This document shows, piece by piece, positions 10,670-22,019 of a DNA stretch of 64,000 bases. The translations under genes were made by a program, and so were the position numbers. The notes below the pieces were generated by a model. The model was not told where the DNA came from, ran no database searches, and was given only the letters and a program-made list of their open reading frames with translations. Source of the DNA: Fragilariopsis cylindrus CCMP1102 (lineage: Eukaryota > Bacillariophyta > Bacillariophyceae > Bacillariales > Bacillariaceae); assembly GCA_900095095.1 (NCBI GenBank), contig FMBT01000401.1, positions 62,001-126,000 of the forward strand, read 5' to 3'. The number at the start of each line of letters is the position of its first letter. The stretch's first letter is position 1.

Positions 10670-11530
10670 GTCTCCATCTTTTGATATTTTCCCCCCTTTT
10701 TTTTATTCCACACAATGGAAGACAGTATCAAGGACATTACTTGACTTGTGTGGACATGCTGAAATGTTGAATTGAATTATAGAGCCGTACTCTTTGTCAA
10801 TGGTGGTTTACAAAACTTTGAAACAAAGATATTGTTCAGTTTAAATTTTTAGTTATTTATAATAATTGTACATTCCAGACACTTTGTTGAATTAGTGCAT
10901 AAACCCGGTGCAATAGCAAGAGGAAGATGTGCTTGTACATGCATTATGAAGTGAATTTGTGGTGACAGGGTCCAGTCCTACCCGTGAAGGGCAATGAGGT
11001 TGACAGTTTTGAAAACACAAAGTACGAGCTATTGTAACAGAGAGCAAAGTGTTAGCTTTTGAGAAGAGCTAGCTGTACCAGCAATTACCAGTAGTAAATT
11101 CCAGCAAACCACCTCCCCCTGGGCCAATTTGACACCACTCTTGTAACAAACGGATCAGTACGAGTGGAGGTTCGACTATCCTTTTCACCATGAAGTCAAA
11201 AACTAACTAATCTATCTTTTTGAGGAAAATGATTGCGAAATCAAAAAATGTACGCGCGAGGAGAAAAATTATGCGCACTTCATTCTCTATTAGTGCAGTA
11301 ACGCTGATTAAAAAAAAATCGCGTTCGAAACGAACGACACAAAAATAATCTCTCGAAAGAGCGCTCACTCATCGACACAAAAAGTTTTGATAAAAACACA
11401 GCACCTGGTACTGTACTCCACAACATATTACTGTCTTGGAAGGTGTCAATTGGAAGAAATCAATTTATATGTCATGGTGAGTGGAAGAATTCATCGGATA
11501 ATAAAGTATCGAACATGTATTGAACATGCA
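10670..11530. other. Intergenic region upstream of LSM2
   Basis: No gene was found. Visible structure includes a C-run plus T-run near 10690, an inverted repeat CGTTCG-AAA-CGAACG at 11322-11336 and a nearby CTCT-CGAA-AGAG hairpin at about 11351-11362. A TACTGTA occurs near 11410. Confidence 0.35.
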
Positions 11531-11532
11531 TT

Positions 11533-11634
11533 GTGAACTGGCACAGTAAAAACGTCCTCGTTCGAGCCGCTCGAGACGGATAAGATTGATGTGAACCAGT
11601 ACAGTCACAAACGTCCTCGATCGAGCCGCTCGGA
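11533..11634. promoter_or_regulatory. Two tandem copies of a palindrome-bearing element upstream of LSM2
   Basis: Two diverged 44-base copies (11533-11576 and 11591-11634, 58-base period) share AACGTCCTCG followed by T-CGAGCCGCTCG. CGAGC-C-GCTCG (11563-11573 and 11622-11632) is an 11-base palindrome with a central C, as expected for a dimeric DNA-binding protein. The element lies about 110-210 bases upstream of the LSM2 start. A regulatory role is inferred. Confidence 0.45.
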
Positions 11635-11744
11635 CCATTGGCAGCACTATTTCAATAGCTGACACCACATACTGTTTACCCTACTCAGCGTTCAATTATC
11701 TCACCCAAATTTGCCACCGCATCTGTTATTATATTCCTTTTCTC

Positions 11745-12082
11745 TTGACTATCATCATCACCAACAACATCAATAAAATATGCAATACAAAGATTTTCTT
11801 ATCATTTTTTAAAACATTAGTTGGAAAAGAAATTGCTGTAGAATTAAAGAATGATGTGGTTATGACGGGGACATTACATAGCGTTGACCAATACTTGAAC
11901 GTAAAACTATTGAACGTAAAAGTTATTAATCCTGAAAAGTATCCACAATTAATTGCACTAAAAAATTGCTTTGTGAGAGGTAGTGTTGTTCGTTACATCC
12001 AAATCCACCAGAACATGTCGATACAGAATTATTACAAGATGCTACACGACGAGAAAATGCACCTGCATCATCCAAAAAATAA
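11745..12082 (+). CDS. LSM2: LSM2, U6 snRNA-associated Sm-like protein (one-base frame break)
   Basis: Sm1 and Sm2 motifs of LSM2 are clear: FLSFFKTLVGKEIAVELKN, GTLHSVDQYLNVKL and ALKNCFVRGSVVRYIQI. LSM2 belongs to the LSM1-7 (mRNA decay) and LSM2-8 (U6 snRNP) rings. After IQI the frame breaks at about 12003-12006. The next frame gives PPEHVDTELLQDATRRE and stops at 12080-12082, exactly the conserved LSM2 C-terminus, so one C appears to be missing. The reading frame from 11745 adds about 16 residues (MTIIITNNINKICNTK) before the usual start region. No nearer in-frame Met exists, so the true start may be in an upstream exon or be affected by another indel. Confidence 0.85.
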
Positions 12083-12206
12083 TATTATAAACAATTTTAA
12101 CTTGAATTACTTTGACAACAACAACGGCAGTCCGAACAATCATCGTTGTTGTCCAGAAAAGAAAGGGGAAAATAGGAAAGAAGAAGAAATAATAATAACA
12201 TTTACC

Positions 12207-12572
12207 ATGTCCAATAATAATAATAATAATAATAGAAGAAGAAAATTGAGCGGCAGCAGCAGTAGGAGTAGTAGTAGTACAAGTAGTGCGGAACAGAAAC
12301 AACAACTGTCTCAACTGCATGTACGACGACGACGACGACGACGACGACTGCAACCAAATCTAGAAGTAGCAGTAGAAGTTGGCGATGTTGGTGTATGGAT
12401 GAATGGATTAATTTTAAAGGAACCATGGCAGGATAATAGTAATGAAGATTGGGAATTTATCATAAATGAGGTACAACAATTTATTACAGGAATTCTATTT
12501 TTATTGGTTGTACGAAGAATACTGATACATAGTTTACGAATTAGATATCGAAGTGATTCTTCAAACGATTAG
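12207..12572 (+). CDS. Small hypothetical protein with C-terminal hydrophobic segment
   Basis: A 121-residue frame begins 124 bases after the LSM2 stop. It opens with AAT, AGC and CGA repeats (Asn, Ser and Arg runs), then a more protein-like second half: VGVWMNGLILKEPWQDNSNE, EDWEFIINEVQQFITG, and a hydrophobic stretch ILFLLVVRRILI near the end. It could be a tail-anchored protein, or 3' untranslated sequence of LSM2 that happens to be open. It shares its frame with the unshifted LSM2 reading, which explains why both look like one long frame. Family unknown. Confidence 0.4.
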   Translation: MSNNNNNNNRRRKLSGSSSRSSSSTSSAEQKQQLSQLHVRRRRRRRRLQPNLEVAVEVGDVGVWMNGLILKEPWQDNSNEDWEFIINEVQQFITGILFLLVVRRILIHSLRIRYRSDSSND

Positions 12573-12760
12573 TCATTTGCTAGCATTTAAATTGAATTCA
12601 TTATACTGTAGTTATTAAAGACAATGTTAAATAAGTAATATATGTCGTAGCTCATTCTATTACTTACTGTAATTCTTGCTTTATTGTACTACACTACACT
12701 ACACTACTCTAGTAATGTATCGTATCGTAGTTATACATATCATTTCAAAATTTATTTATT

Positions 12761-14263
12761 TTAAGAACACTTACCATCCCCATTAAATTCGCATTTGTCT
12801 CGTTTCACGAAACATGATGTATGTGGTGCATCACAATTTGGACTCATCGATTTTGATATACTACGTATTATTGGACTTATTTCTAATCGATTATCTGGTT
12901 CACCTACGGTCCAAAAGGATTCACATGGCCATGCTGTTAAATTCTTTGATATTTTCATTTCATCTAATAATACAGCATCAAGTATGTTTAATATATCACT
13001 ATTCTTGTCATTGTTCTTGTTGTTTTTACTATTATTGATCTGAATAAGACTCAGTAATGATTCACCTTCAGCATACATACTATTAAGTCGAACCAATGCA
13101 TTATCATCGTCATCACCTATTACCTTATCATCAGCAACAGCTTGTTCATATTCGGCAATAACTTCATTGAATAAATTTTCTTGTGGTTTTAATTCAAAAA
13201 AATCTTGTGCTAAATCGACCAGTACATCCCTTTCAATCTCAGCAAAATCTTCTAGTCCTATATATTATTTATTTGTTTATTATCATTATGGATGGCCATA
13301 GATATTAGGTATACAAAGTGTTAGTATTGGACTCTTTCTCTCGTACATTTTAAAAATCTTTATTTGTCGCTCTACAATAAGGAATGGAAATCGATAACAT
13401 CTTTCAGAAGCACACGCATCGAATGTTTCTCTTTAAACGTACCTATAGACCATATTGCTGTATGAGCAGCTATATGATTTAATCGACAAGTATACCGTAC
13501 TTGTTGTCTAACTGCAGCTTTAAGATCATTCAATGTAATATCGTTTTTAGAGACTGGTGTTGATAATGTTGATAATGCTGATAATGATTCGACGGCTGCT
13601 TGTAAAGTATCAGTCGCTCCCATAAGTAAAGGTTGAGGAACAACACTTATTATTCTTGTATATCCGTGCGTTTTGCCATATCCATACGGTGCCTGGTAAA
13701 AAAAGTCAATTGCATTGTAATGAGATGAGTTTTTGTTGTATGTATGTATAAATAAAAGTTGTACATTATACAGTAAGAGAAAAAGAAAAGGAAAAAAAAC
13801 TCACCATATGCGTATCAGAAAGTATTTCGATTACAGTCTTCGCTGATACATTTTTACCATCTTTACCTTCTTTCATTCCTTTCATTAGAACTATATTGAT
13901 AAATTTCAATAACATCTTTGTTGTTTTTCCTGGTGGTGCTAAAAAAGCAACTCGTTCTATACCCGATTCTTCATTTGGTATAAATGTCCCACATTTGTCT
14001 TTCTTCTTCTTCTTCTTTTTATTGTTATCCTTTCCATTTCCTGGGATACAATCTTTTATTGTATCAATATACATAATCTCATGTTCTAATGGATCTACAC
14101 TAATACTTTGTCCACCCATTGCTTCATGATGTATAGCTTCTTGTGCGATATGTGTTTCATGATGACCCATTAATTCAAAAGTTTTCTTAAACGATACACC
14201 CAAACATAGTATTATCAAAACAACCAATATTTTTGATATAATCGAAGACGATGATGACGACAT
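12761..14263 (-). CDS. Three-exon secretory-pathway hypothetical protein
   Basis: Exons 14263-13805, 13692-13443 and 13257-12761 join cleanly (donors GTGAGT and GTACGT) and give about 401 residues. An N-terminal hydrophobic segment (ISKILVVLIILCLGVSF) suggests a signal anchor, so the protein probably lies in the secretory pathway lumen. It has a KKKKKKK run near residue 88, then GIERVAFLAPPGKTTKMLLKF, ILSDTHMAPYGYGKTHGYTR, ALLQ-type helical segments and RQQVRYTCRLNHIAAHTAIW. The Cys-rich end reads SPNCDAPHTSCFVKRDKCEF. I recognise no family. A donor-like GGTAAGTG just before the stop leaves open a further exon, but the next gene is convergent and close. Confidence 0.65.
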
Positions 14264-14943
14264 CGTATTGTATCGTATGGTATCGTATATCGTAACGAAG
14301 TGATGATGAAGAGGTGATTGTAATATGAGAAGGATAAGATTTCAAATTTCGAAAAAGTATTTTTCATTTCAAAGAATCCACAGGGTCATACCGATTGATT
14401 CATTCATGCGGGACACAATCTCAAAAATAGTGAGAAAAGATACCATTTTACACAAATCACAAAAAATCGAAAGCGACGACACGACAACATTCGAGAGAGA
14501 AAGAAAAAAAGAAACAGAAACTTATATTTCAGTTTCTAATTTCCGTTTTCCATCGCTTTACAATTATATGTCTTACACGATAAACTATGTTGTATCTCGT
14601 CCTTCGCTGAAAAAGTGTTTGGCTGTTGGGATTATTTCACGAGAAAGACGTTTCTGTTTTCTTCGTCCGTTTTTTCTCAACAACCAACAACAAAATTAAG
14701 CGATCGAACGAACATGAACATGAACATTTCTCAAGTGAATGATTGTGTGGTGTTACAACCTTCATCGAATCATCGTGGTCGATATCTCCCTGCTATTCTA
14801 CGGGGAAAAATGCTTCTGTCAAGTCATTCGTTGCATTTCCACAATATTATTTACAGGCACACAAACAAAAGAGATTACTTCTATTATCGTCATTCATACT
14901 CTCAAGCATTCTTTAACGCACACACTGCCTTACTATCTCTCTT
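14264..14943. other. Divergent intergenic region
   Basis: This spacer lies between the three-exon gene (minus) and the basic-tailed protein (plus). It carries several short open frames on the plus strand (14325-14699 and 14615-14998) that lack protein-like composition, and ATCGTATGGTATCGTAT repeats at about 14265-14290. It is probably a shared promoter and 5' leader. Confidence 0.35.
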
Positions 14944-16284
14944 ATGTTCGACGTCAACGATAACGACAACGACAGCGGAAAACAACAATATCCCATAAAA
15001 ACACCGATCTTCTCTTTTACGATGATGGCTACAGCATCCTTTGGACGTAACACGCCTTTACGTCTTAGTAGTAAGAACGAGAATTTTTCTTCTTGTACTA
15101 CTAACAATATTGGTGGCCCTGCTTATGCTTATGATGTATGCGTGAATCTTCCACCACTTCCGAAAGATGATGATATCCTTGATGGTGGATCACAATATTT
15201 AGAGGATATGGAATCTATTCTAGAAGGAGTAACGAACACTTCAACGACCGAAACAGTTCTTGAGGAATGTCGTTACTACGTCAAGCCACATTTATTTCGT
15301 CAACATCGTCGTGATTTGACTGCACTAATGACCGAAAATGAACGCCAACGACTCAAGACAAAGACTACTCAAAGTAATAATAGTCCTCCTGTTACTTGTA
15401 GAACTATCGGTCATGATGGGTTGCTAGAACGGATGGAACATTATCTGGCAGAAGGATTGATTCAAGCTCTTAATAACAAGCAGAACAATACTAATACTAA
15501 AGGTACCAACACGAAGAGTGATGATGGTGGTATTCCAATGGTTTGGATCATTCAGCCTACTCGTCGCAAAAATGGGAATAACAGCAACAAGAAGAAAGAC
15601 AGCGACAAGGACGTTGAGAGTCATATCCGTTTCAAATTCTCTACAGATTTTGGAGCTTGTTTCTATTTGAATGAGAAAGAATCATTAGAATTTATTGAAA
15701 TTCTAAAAAAGTTCTCATCGAAGAAATTGTCACCTTATTCTTTGTGCAAGATGTATTATCAAGTCTACACGATTGATTCGAGTGAGTCTCGTGTTGTCAA
15801 ATGCGACACCATTTCCTCTCTTATACATGAGATTGTGATCGCCGCTGCCACCACCACCACCACCAATAGTCAGAAAGAAGTTGACAAAACAACAAACAAC
15901 GATGAAAGCAGGACCAACGGTGAGGACGATGATGGTAATGATGGTGGTAACGTGGCCACCGCAACACCAATAGCAACAACAGCACCGAACAGTGGCAATA
16001 ATGTTGATGGTAGCAACAACCACGATAGCAGTGCGGCGAAGGAAGGGACGAAAAAACGCAGTCCAACCAGTAGTACGAAAGAGGAGGGAGGAGGTGGTAC
16101 GAAGAAGCACAGTCGAACCAAGCGCTTTGCCCGATATCTAAATCGTCGCCGTTTGAAGAGGCTTATTCGTCAACAGGTGAACATTGCTCTGGGTAATACT
16201 AATAATAAATCTCGAAACAAATTGATGGTTGCTCTATTTCCGTTTTCTATTATTTGGAAGATCATCACTCGTCGAGGATTTTAA
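14944..16284 (+). CDS. Hypothetical protein with basic C-terminus
   Basis: A 446-residue open frame; the start may instead be M27/M28 (MMATASFG, about 15022). The ordered part spans about residues 55-290: VCVNLPPLPKDDDILDGG, ECRYYVKPHLFRQHRRDL, DGLLERMEHYLAEGLIQAL, IPMVWIIQPTRRK, FKFSTDFGACFYLNEKES and SPYSLCKMYYQVYTIDSSES. Then comes a long Asn/Thr/Gly-rich linker and a strongly basic tail (KRFARYLNRRRLKRLIRQQV) with a short hydrophobic patch (LMVALFPFSIIWKII). The tail could bind nucleic acid or membranes. No family recognised. Confidence 0.6.
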   Translation: MFDVNDNDNDSGKQQYPIKTPIFSFTMMATASFGRNTPLRLSSKNENFSSCTTNNIGGPAYAYDVCVNLPPLPKDDDILDGGSQYLEDMESILEGVTNTSTTETVLEECRYYVKPHLFRQHRRDLTALMTENERQRLKTKTTQSNNSPPVTCRTIGHDGLLERMEHYLAEGLIQALNNKQNNTNTKGTNTKSDDGGIPMVWIIQPTRRKNGNNSNKKKDSDKDVESHIRFKFSTDFGACFYLNEKESLEFIEILKKFSSKKLSPYSLCKMYYQVYTIDSSESRVVKCDTISSLIHEIVIAAATTTTTNSQKEVDKTTNNDESRTNGEDDDGNDGGNVATATPIATTAPNSGNNVDGSNNHDSSAAKEGTKKRSPTSSTKEEGGGGTKKHSRTKRFARYLNRRRLKRLIRQQVNIALGNTNNKSRNKLMVALFPFSIIWKIITRRGF

Positions 16285-17090
16285 AAGTGAAGTCGAGTGT
16301 AGTCGAAGGTAATATTTGATATTTGTATACAAACGAAGAGAACAATGAATTGAAGAAGTATCAGCATAAAATACTGCGATCGTGGACCAAGCGTTTGTAC
16401 GTCAATCACATTTAGAACTATTAGGTAGATACATAATTGATTCATTATAATGTTATTTAAAATAAAGAATTTAATTGAAATACAAAATTTGAGTGTATAT
16501 ATATATATAATAAACATTAAATAGTCGTACGAAGTTTCTTAGGTATAGTACGATATAATATGTGGTATGGTGTCTCAGTATTGTTCCTTGTCTTAATTAT
16601 CGGAATGATCACTCAGGTTGGTACCAAGTCGAGCACGGAGCTCTCAAGAGACGTTTGGGATATTCAAGACCAAAAATAAAACAAGTCACCCAACAGAGAG
16701 AAGAGAAGAAAGGCAAACACATTTATGAAAAACGAATGTTTCAAAATCGTTTTCAACCTCCCACTACCTAAAGCTCTTAGGGCTGATACAGCAGTGTATC
16801 CGACAAGATGGTGCAAGAACCGTACAATTATTGGGATCGTCTATTCAAAAAAACCCAAGAAAGGTTAAAGAGGAAAGACAACCAACTCAGATTTCAAGAC
16901 CCATCCTGGTACAACATCATTCCGGCATTCCTCGTCTTATCAAGAAACAGAACCGTCGCCAAGGATAAAGTGGGCAAGGAACAGTTTTATGTGTTGTTGT
17001 TTTGTAACACGAATAGGCTGACAATAACACCACAACCACATTTGTACAAAGTTCACATACTTCAACAAAAACTACAAAGATAAGTCTCGA
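16285..17090. other. Possible small or decayed gene
   Basis: From 16560 a short frame encodes a signal-peptide-like start (MWYGVSVLFLVLIIGMITQV) and stops after 39 codons. Overlapping plus frames at 16562-16771 and 16808-17083 (YNYWDRLFKKTQERLKRKDN) look partly coding but belong to no family I know. A short (TA)n tract lies near 16496-16509. It may be a relic, a non-coding RNA or a small secreted-protein gene with indels. Confidence 0.25.
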
Positions 17091-20082
17091 ATGGACAAAT
17101 ACCTTGCTATTTTTTATGAATGATTCTCTTGTACAAACACCCGTGTTGTAGTGCAATCACCTCCTCATCATATAACAAAGGTCAACAATAAATAACAATC
17201 CATAAGAACCTTCACACAAACATAAAATGATGAATGAAGGACGAATGTCATATTATTTGGTAGTACCATAAAACAGTTAGGGTTGAATGCGACTGTTTCA
17301 TACGAGAGTTACACCCAAGGGTCATACTCGAATATGAATTAGACTTTCGAGGGCGACATGACCGATTCTTCTCCTTTGAAGAGTGTTTCTTATCCGAGCT
17401 TGTAGCAACAAATGCTTTCATCATAGACAATCTTCTACACACATACATAAATATCAACACATATTCGGTAATATGATGCGATGACAAGAGAACAAATAAA
17501 TGTCAAGCTCAGATAAACTCACATCATCTCTTCTCTTTCCGTCCATTCACAATCTTCTATCAGAACGGTCAACTAAAAATTTTGTAGTGAGGAGACGATG
17601 ACGCGGTACTTGTATGAATAGTAGGACCGACGAGTGTGTACGTTGAATAATATTTGAATAATATTCATTCTATCTCAATTCAGCTGATACTAATATAACT
17701 TGTGACACAGTAACATCCTGCACTTGCGTCTGAGAAATATTAAAAAAAAAGAAATGAAAAACCCATATAACAAATTAGTAAAAACCGGTACAATTAATAC
17801 CTCTTACAACATGTGCGAGGGTGTTCAACTTTTCTCTATTAAAAAAAAAGTCGTTTATCTTGCATGAGCCGATTGCCTTTAATGATGCATAGAGAGGTGT
17901 TTAAAGCCTCCGCATATTTGGCTGCCCAGAGGTCCATGCGTGTGTGATAAATACAAAACAAATATGGAGCGACGTACCTTCTTTAGCGTACTAGTAGCGC
18001 ATCTTTCTCATACACTGGATAGAGGAATCAATCCCATCCCCATTCTCGAAGGAATTAAATCTTCATTGTTGTTGGTCGACTAAGTTTTTTATGATTGTGA
18101 AAGTCAGCAATCTTCATAACATAATCTTAATACTAATTGTATGGCATACCATGATGTGTTGATGATCGGATGTAGAAGATTTTTGTCATTAACGTCACTA
18201 GACGGCGTTGTTAGAGCTAATCTAGCTTCTAATGCTTACCTCAAAATCGCGTTACTGAAAAATATAACTTTATATACTAATATTTAGTACATACTATAAT
18301 ACTATGTACGGTAGATCTTAGGATGTGTTAGTGAATATGTTTCAATTATTTCTGGTACGTACTTGTATGGGACATGCGCCTGTCTTACTAGAGGTCGTCA
18401 TCAGATACCTTTAACACAACCTGGACAGGGTAGGGTCCAATCCTGTGTGAAAATGTGACCGTGATGTTGGTAGTTACAATGAAGGTAGTGTTGGTCCATC
18501 TGTAGTTGATAAGATGCTCGCGGATGAATTGGATTAATTAACTGTCACCAACAAAGAAATATTAATGGACTAGGTACAAGGTATTGTTTCGAACCCTCTC
18601 TATCTTAGGACAAAGAGGAAAAATCATTGTTATTGGCACTACATCAGGAGCTTGATACGTACTATTATGACATCCATGCTAACAGCAATTGCAGCAACGG
18701 CGTTTCCCACAAGTATCAATGTTGTATCCTGCATATCAAGAAGCAAGATCAAATAGTAGTGCCTTTTTAGTCGATTGTGAATTATGTTGTGCATTTCTTG
18801 TTGCAGATAATTATAATCCAGAAAAGGCAGCAATACGATAATTAAATTACCTGGAATTAATTTGTAAGGTATACAACTCCAACAAGGTATTGTATCAGCC
18901 AGTTCTACTAGATGACATCCAAGTTATGTTGTGACATTGTTGTGATGTGATATCAAGATCCAGAAAAAGATTATATGCATTTGCTACGCAAAAAAAACAT
19001 ACAATAGACCTTAAGACGTGAAGGGAAAGCTCTCTTGGTGAAATCTAATATAGCACGGAATATTATTGTGGAGCGGAGGTAGTAGAAACACTTATAAGCT
19101 AGGGAATTATGGGCCTGAGTATGTATGCACCCTGTCCAAAAAAATATCATAGCTTTGTAAAGAATCTTTTCATCAATATCATTTTTCATGATAACCTAGT
19201 AGGTTTTCTTACCAAATGTTAGCTAGATAACAATATAATTACATTGATTGGGAATTGGCCCATGCATTACTAATCCAACAGTAGCATATTCTAAAAAGAA
19301 GTACTGACTATCAAGAATTTGATCTGCTAACTAAGTTCCTTGCTACCTCATCAGACTACTTCTCAAATTGTTTCAGCAGTCAGAGGTTTTGATACCATAA
19401 ACAAGCCATGATGCTAGGAGGTAATCAACTGCACACATCAATTTCATGCTGTGCTGTCTTTCTTTCTACCATTTTGAGAACCCCTATGACGACAGGAGAA
19501 AGCACTATAAAGCATGTAAAACACGCACATGTCACCTTTTTGCACTTATTCCAATGGTTGCCAATAACAACTATTGACAATGGATCCCCTTCCAATGAAT
19601 CTTTCTAACTAACTAAGAACAAAACCAATTACACTATATTTTTCTAACAACATTGACGTCTGCAGTTTTTATTCCTCATCCATGGCAAGATGTAGCAATT
19701 TTCAATGTAAGCACAACAAATTGAACATAACTTTCCTCATGATACTGTATCACAATCATTCAAAAATACACCATAACTGTCAAAATGATATATCTATATT
19801 CATTCTCTCTAATTACATATAGGATCTTGGCTAAATTGAATAACTTTTCTCCAACAAATTTGAATATAGGAGGAACAATCTTATGACCAGAGCAATCATT
19901 GACAGTTAGTAGGGGGTGGGGTGATACTATAGTTAACTCATGTACCACATATTGCAGATGATTGATTCCCTAGATTCTTCATGCAATAATTGGTGGCTTT
20001 TTAAAATGTGGTAGAAATAAAGGAAAAAACTCCAATTAAGCAAGCTAAGCGGAGTTGGCAACTTGTCTCTCATAGGCACAAA
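17091..20082. other. Three-kilobase gene-poor region with weak tRNA-like traces
   Basis: No protein-like frame longer than about 80 codons was found on either strand. At 17984-18034 an A-box-like TAGCGTACTAGTAGCGC is followed by a degenerate B-box-like stretch. At 45320-45385 a related order recurs (sharing TACTAGTA-CGCAT). Further B-box-like words occur near 18445 and 18575. These may be old tRNA-derived SINE fragments, but each match is weak. No transposase or reverse transcriptase was recognised. Confidence 0.3.
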
Positions 20083-20138
20083 CGTGGTACTAATGCGATA
20101 CTAATGTGGTACTAACGTGAAACTTACGTGGTACTAAC
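20083..20138 (+). repeat. Short diverged tandem repeat GTGGTACTAA
   Basis: Five adjoining units of about 11 bases follow the pattern ACGTGGTACTA, with variants GCGATACTA, GTGGTACTA and GTGAAACTT. The array lies 0.3 kb upstream of the MORN locus. Confidence 0.6.
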
Positions 20139-20216
20139 TATTGTTGAACCATTACCATTTTCCATTCATTTAGGAGTCCAATTCAACACATACATTACAA
20201 AACCTACTCACTCAAT

Positions 20217-20225
20217 TTTCGCGCC
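20217..20225 (+). promoter_or_regulatory. E2F-like site TTTCGCGCC
   Basis: This is an exact match to the E2F/DP consensus TTTSSCGC, upstream of the MORN locus. A single 9-base match is weak evidence. It is recorded because the same word occurs, inverted, upstream of the replication gene SLD5. Confidence 0.25.
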
Positions 20226-21169
20226 AGGTGCTAGGGGATTTCTTCATCGATTTTTTAAAAATCGTAATCGAGTTTCTTCGATACGGACACGGCTGCGTAT
20301 TTCATATTATTAGTAGTAATTATCACTGTGTTTCACACATCGACTGGACTTTTTGATGGATTATTTTTATCGCGTTTGATTAGTAACATTACTGCAACAA
20401 GTAGCAGTAAGAACGACACAATCCAACAGAACAAATCAAACAGCTGTAATAGCGAGAACAATCATTACTGTGTATATCGAATGGCAATGCAATAATTCAA
20501 CATCATATCATGTCTTCTTATATCAAGAAGCAGCCTGGAGGAGGAGGAGGAGGACGACGACGACCGACATTTTCTATAATGGCGGAAAACCATCGATTGA
20601 AGAAAGAAATATTCGTTTGAAGAAGAAGCGAAGTACGAGAGGATACAAAAGACTTTTAGAATCGCAATATCCGCGGGCGAATGAAGGTAGAAGACTTTTA
20701 GAATTAGCTTAAATAGTAACAACAGCAGGAATATAGTGACACTAGTAGCGATTCTCACGAAGAAAACGAAGAACAACCACAAGCGGAATAGGATCCGAAT
20801 CATTCAACAAATCAAAGAAGAAGAAGAAGAAGAAGAGGATTACGATATCACCGTCGACACCTTGCCAACCTGTTGTCCCCCTGTGATGATTCGACGCCGG
20901 GAAGTAGTAAAATCAATCAATCGAGTTTTGCTCGAACAGCTTTGACGATGACAACACCTCCTCCTCCTTGTCGACACAATGCTACAATCGACGTGATATG
21001 GCGACAACACCTCCTCCTTGTCAACGCGATACTGTCGAAGTGGATGATGATACACACCTCCTCCTCATCATCATAAAACTATCGGCTGCGTCAATTCTTC
21101 TAGTTTCCCATCTCCTCTACATCTTGTTCACTATCTTTGCTTCCACCGTGCCGCAGCAAAAATAGTGCA

Positions 21170-22019
21170 ATGGCACTTGTCGACGAAATTAAGTATCAGT
21201 ATGACAATACTGACGACAACGACAACGACAATACAAATCATCATCGATTAATAAACTTCGACGATCTCCCTGTTCTTTACCAAGACGGAAAATTCTATTT
21301 CAGACTGATACGTCAGCAATAAAGGCGTTGCCGAGAGAAAAATCATTGAATATCACACCAGTCATCTTCGTGACGATGATAATGACGTCGATCACTACCA
21401 CTACCAAAACAACGAGGTCAAGAACGACGACGACGACGACCAAGAAAACGAGAAATATCAATCGACGACTTATCAAGTTGTAAACGAAGAATTTCGGGAT
21501 TACTTCAACTCTCAAGGAATATACACAGGAACAGTCCAACGAGTTAGCAAAATGCCACACGGATTCGGAAAAATGATGTATTTCAATGATGGTAGCATTG
21601 CTGGTAAATATTACGAAGGTGATTGGTATGAAGGACGTTGGCATGGACATTGTAGTATCCTCCGGGACGTGGATGGTAACATTTACCAAGGCCCGGTCGT
21701 CCACGACGAATTCAACGACAACATGGAGGGAGAAAATGGAACTATGAACTATACTGACGGACGAATCTTTCATGGGAAATTTCAGGAAGACGAAGCAGTA
21801 GAGGGAATGATGAGCTACCCCCATCATGGTGAACACTATGTTGGTCAAATACGCAACGATCAAAAACACGGATTGGGTACCTATCATTTTTCGGATGGTA
21901 GCAAGTACGAAGGCGAATTCGTGATGGATGTCATTCAGGGAAGAGGAAAGAGGACATGGATTGATGGTAGCGTATATGAGGGAGATTGGTTACGAGGTGA
22001 GATTCATCCTGATAACTGA
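21170..22019 (+). CDS. MORN-repeat protein (frame break near 21318)
   Basis: From 21552 a 155-residue frame holds five to six MORN repeats: YYEGDWYEGRWHGHC, YQGPVVHDEFNDN, FHGKFQEDEAVEG, YVGQIRNDQKHGLGTYHF, YEGEFVMDVIQGRGKRTW and YEGDWLRGEI. MORN repeats bind lipids and scaffold membrane-associated complexes. The same frame is open back to 21309 (VAERKIIEYHTSHLRDDD, NEEFRDYFNSQGIYTGTVQR). Further upstream, other frames carry coding-like pieces: MALVDEIKYQYDN from 21170, a hydrophobic segment (LSAASILLVSHLLYILFTIF) near 21080, and an acidic or basic stretch from 20470. The gene therefore probably starts as far up as 20470, with a transmembrane segment, and its frame is broken more than once. 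Confidence 0.7.

Noticed and set aside
15730-16121. Long minus-strand frames rich in Cys, Ser, His and Trp
   Set aside because: They are shadows of ACC/AAC repeats in the plus-strand gene at 14944.
17976-18060. Candidate tRNA gene
   Set aside because: The A-box-like part is reasonable but the B-box has about four mismatches and no acceptor stem closes. Kept only as a weak SINE trace.
18361-18480. Second tRNA-like stretch with GGTCCAATCC
   Set aside because: No matching A-box or stems at the right distance; a lone B-box-like word is expected by chance.
17500-20000. Decayed retroelement
   Set aside because: I looked for integrase, reverse transcriptase, RNase H motifs and end repeats on both strands and found none.
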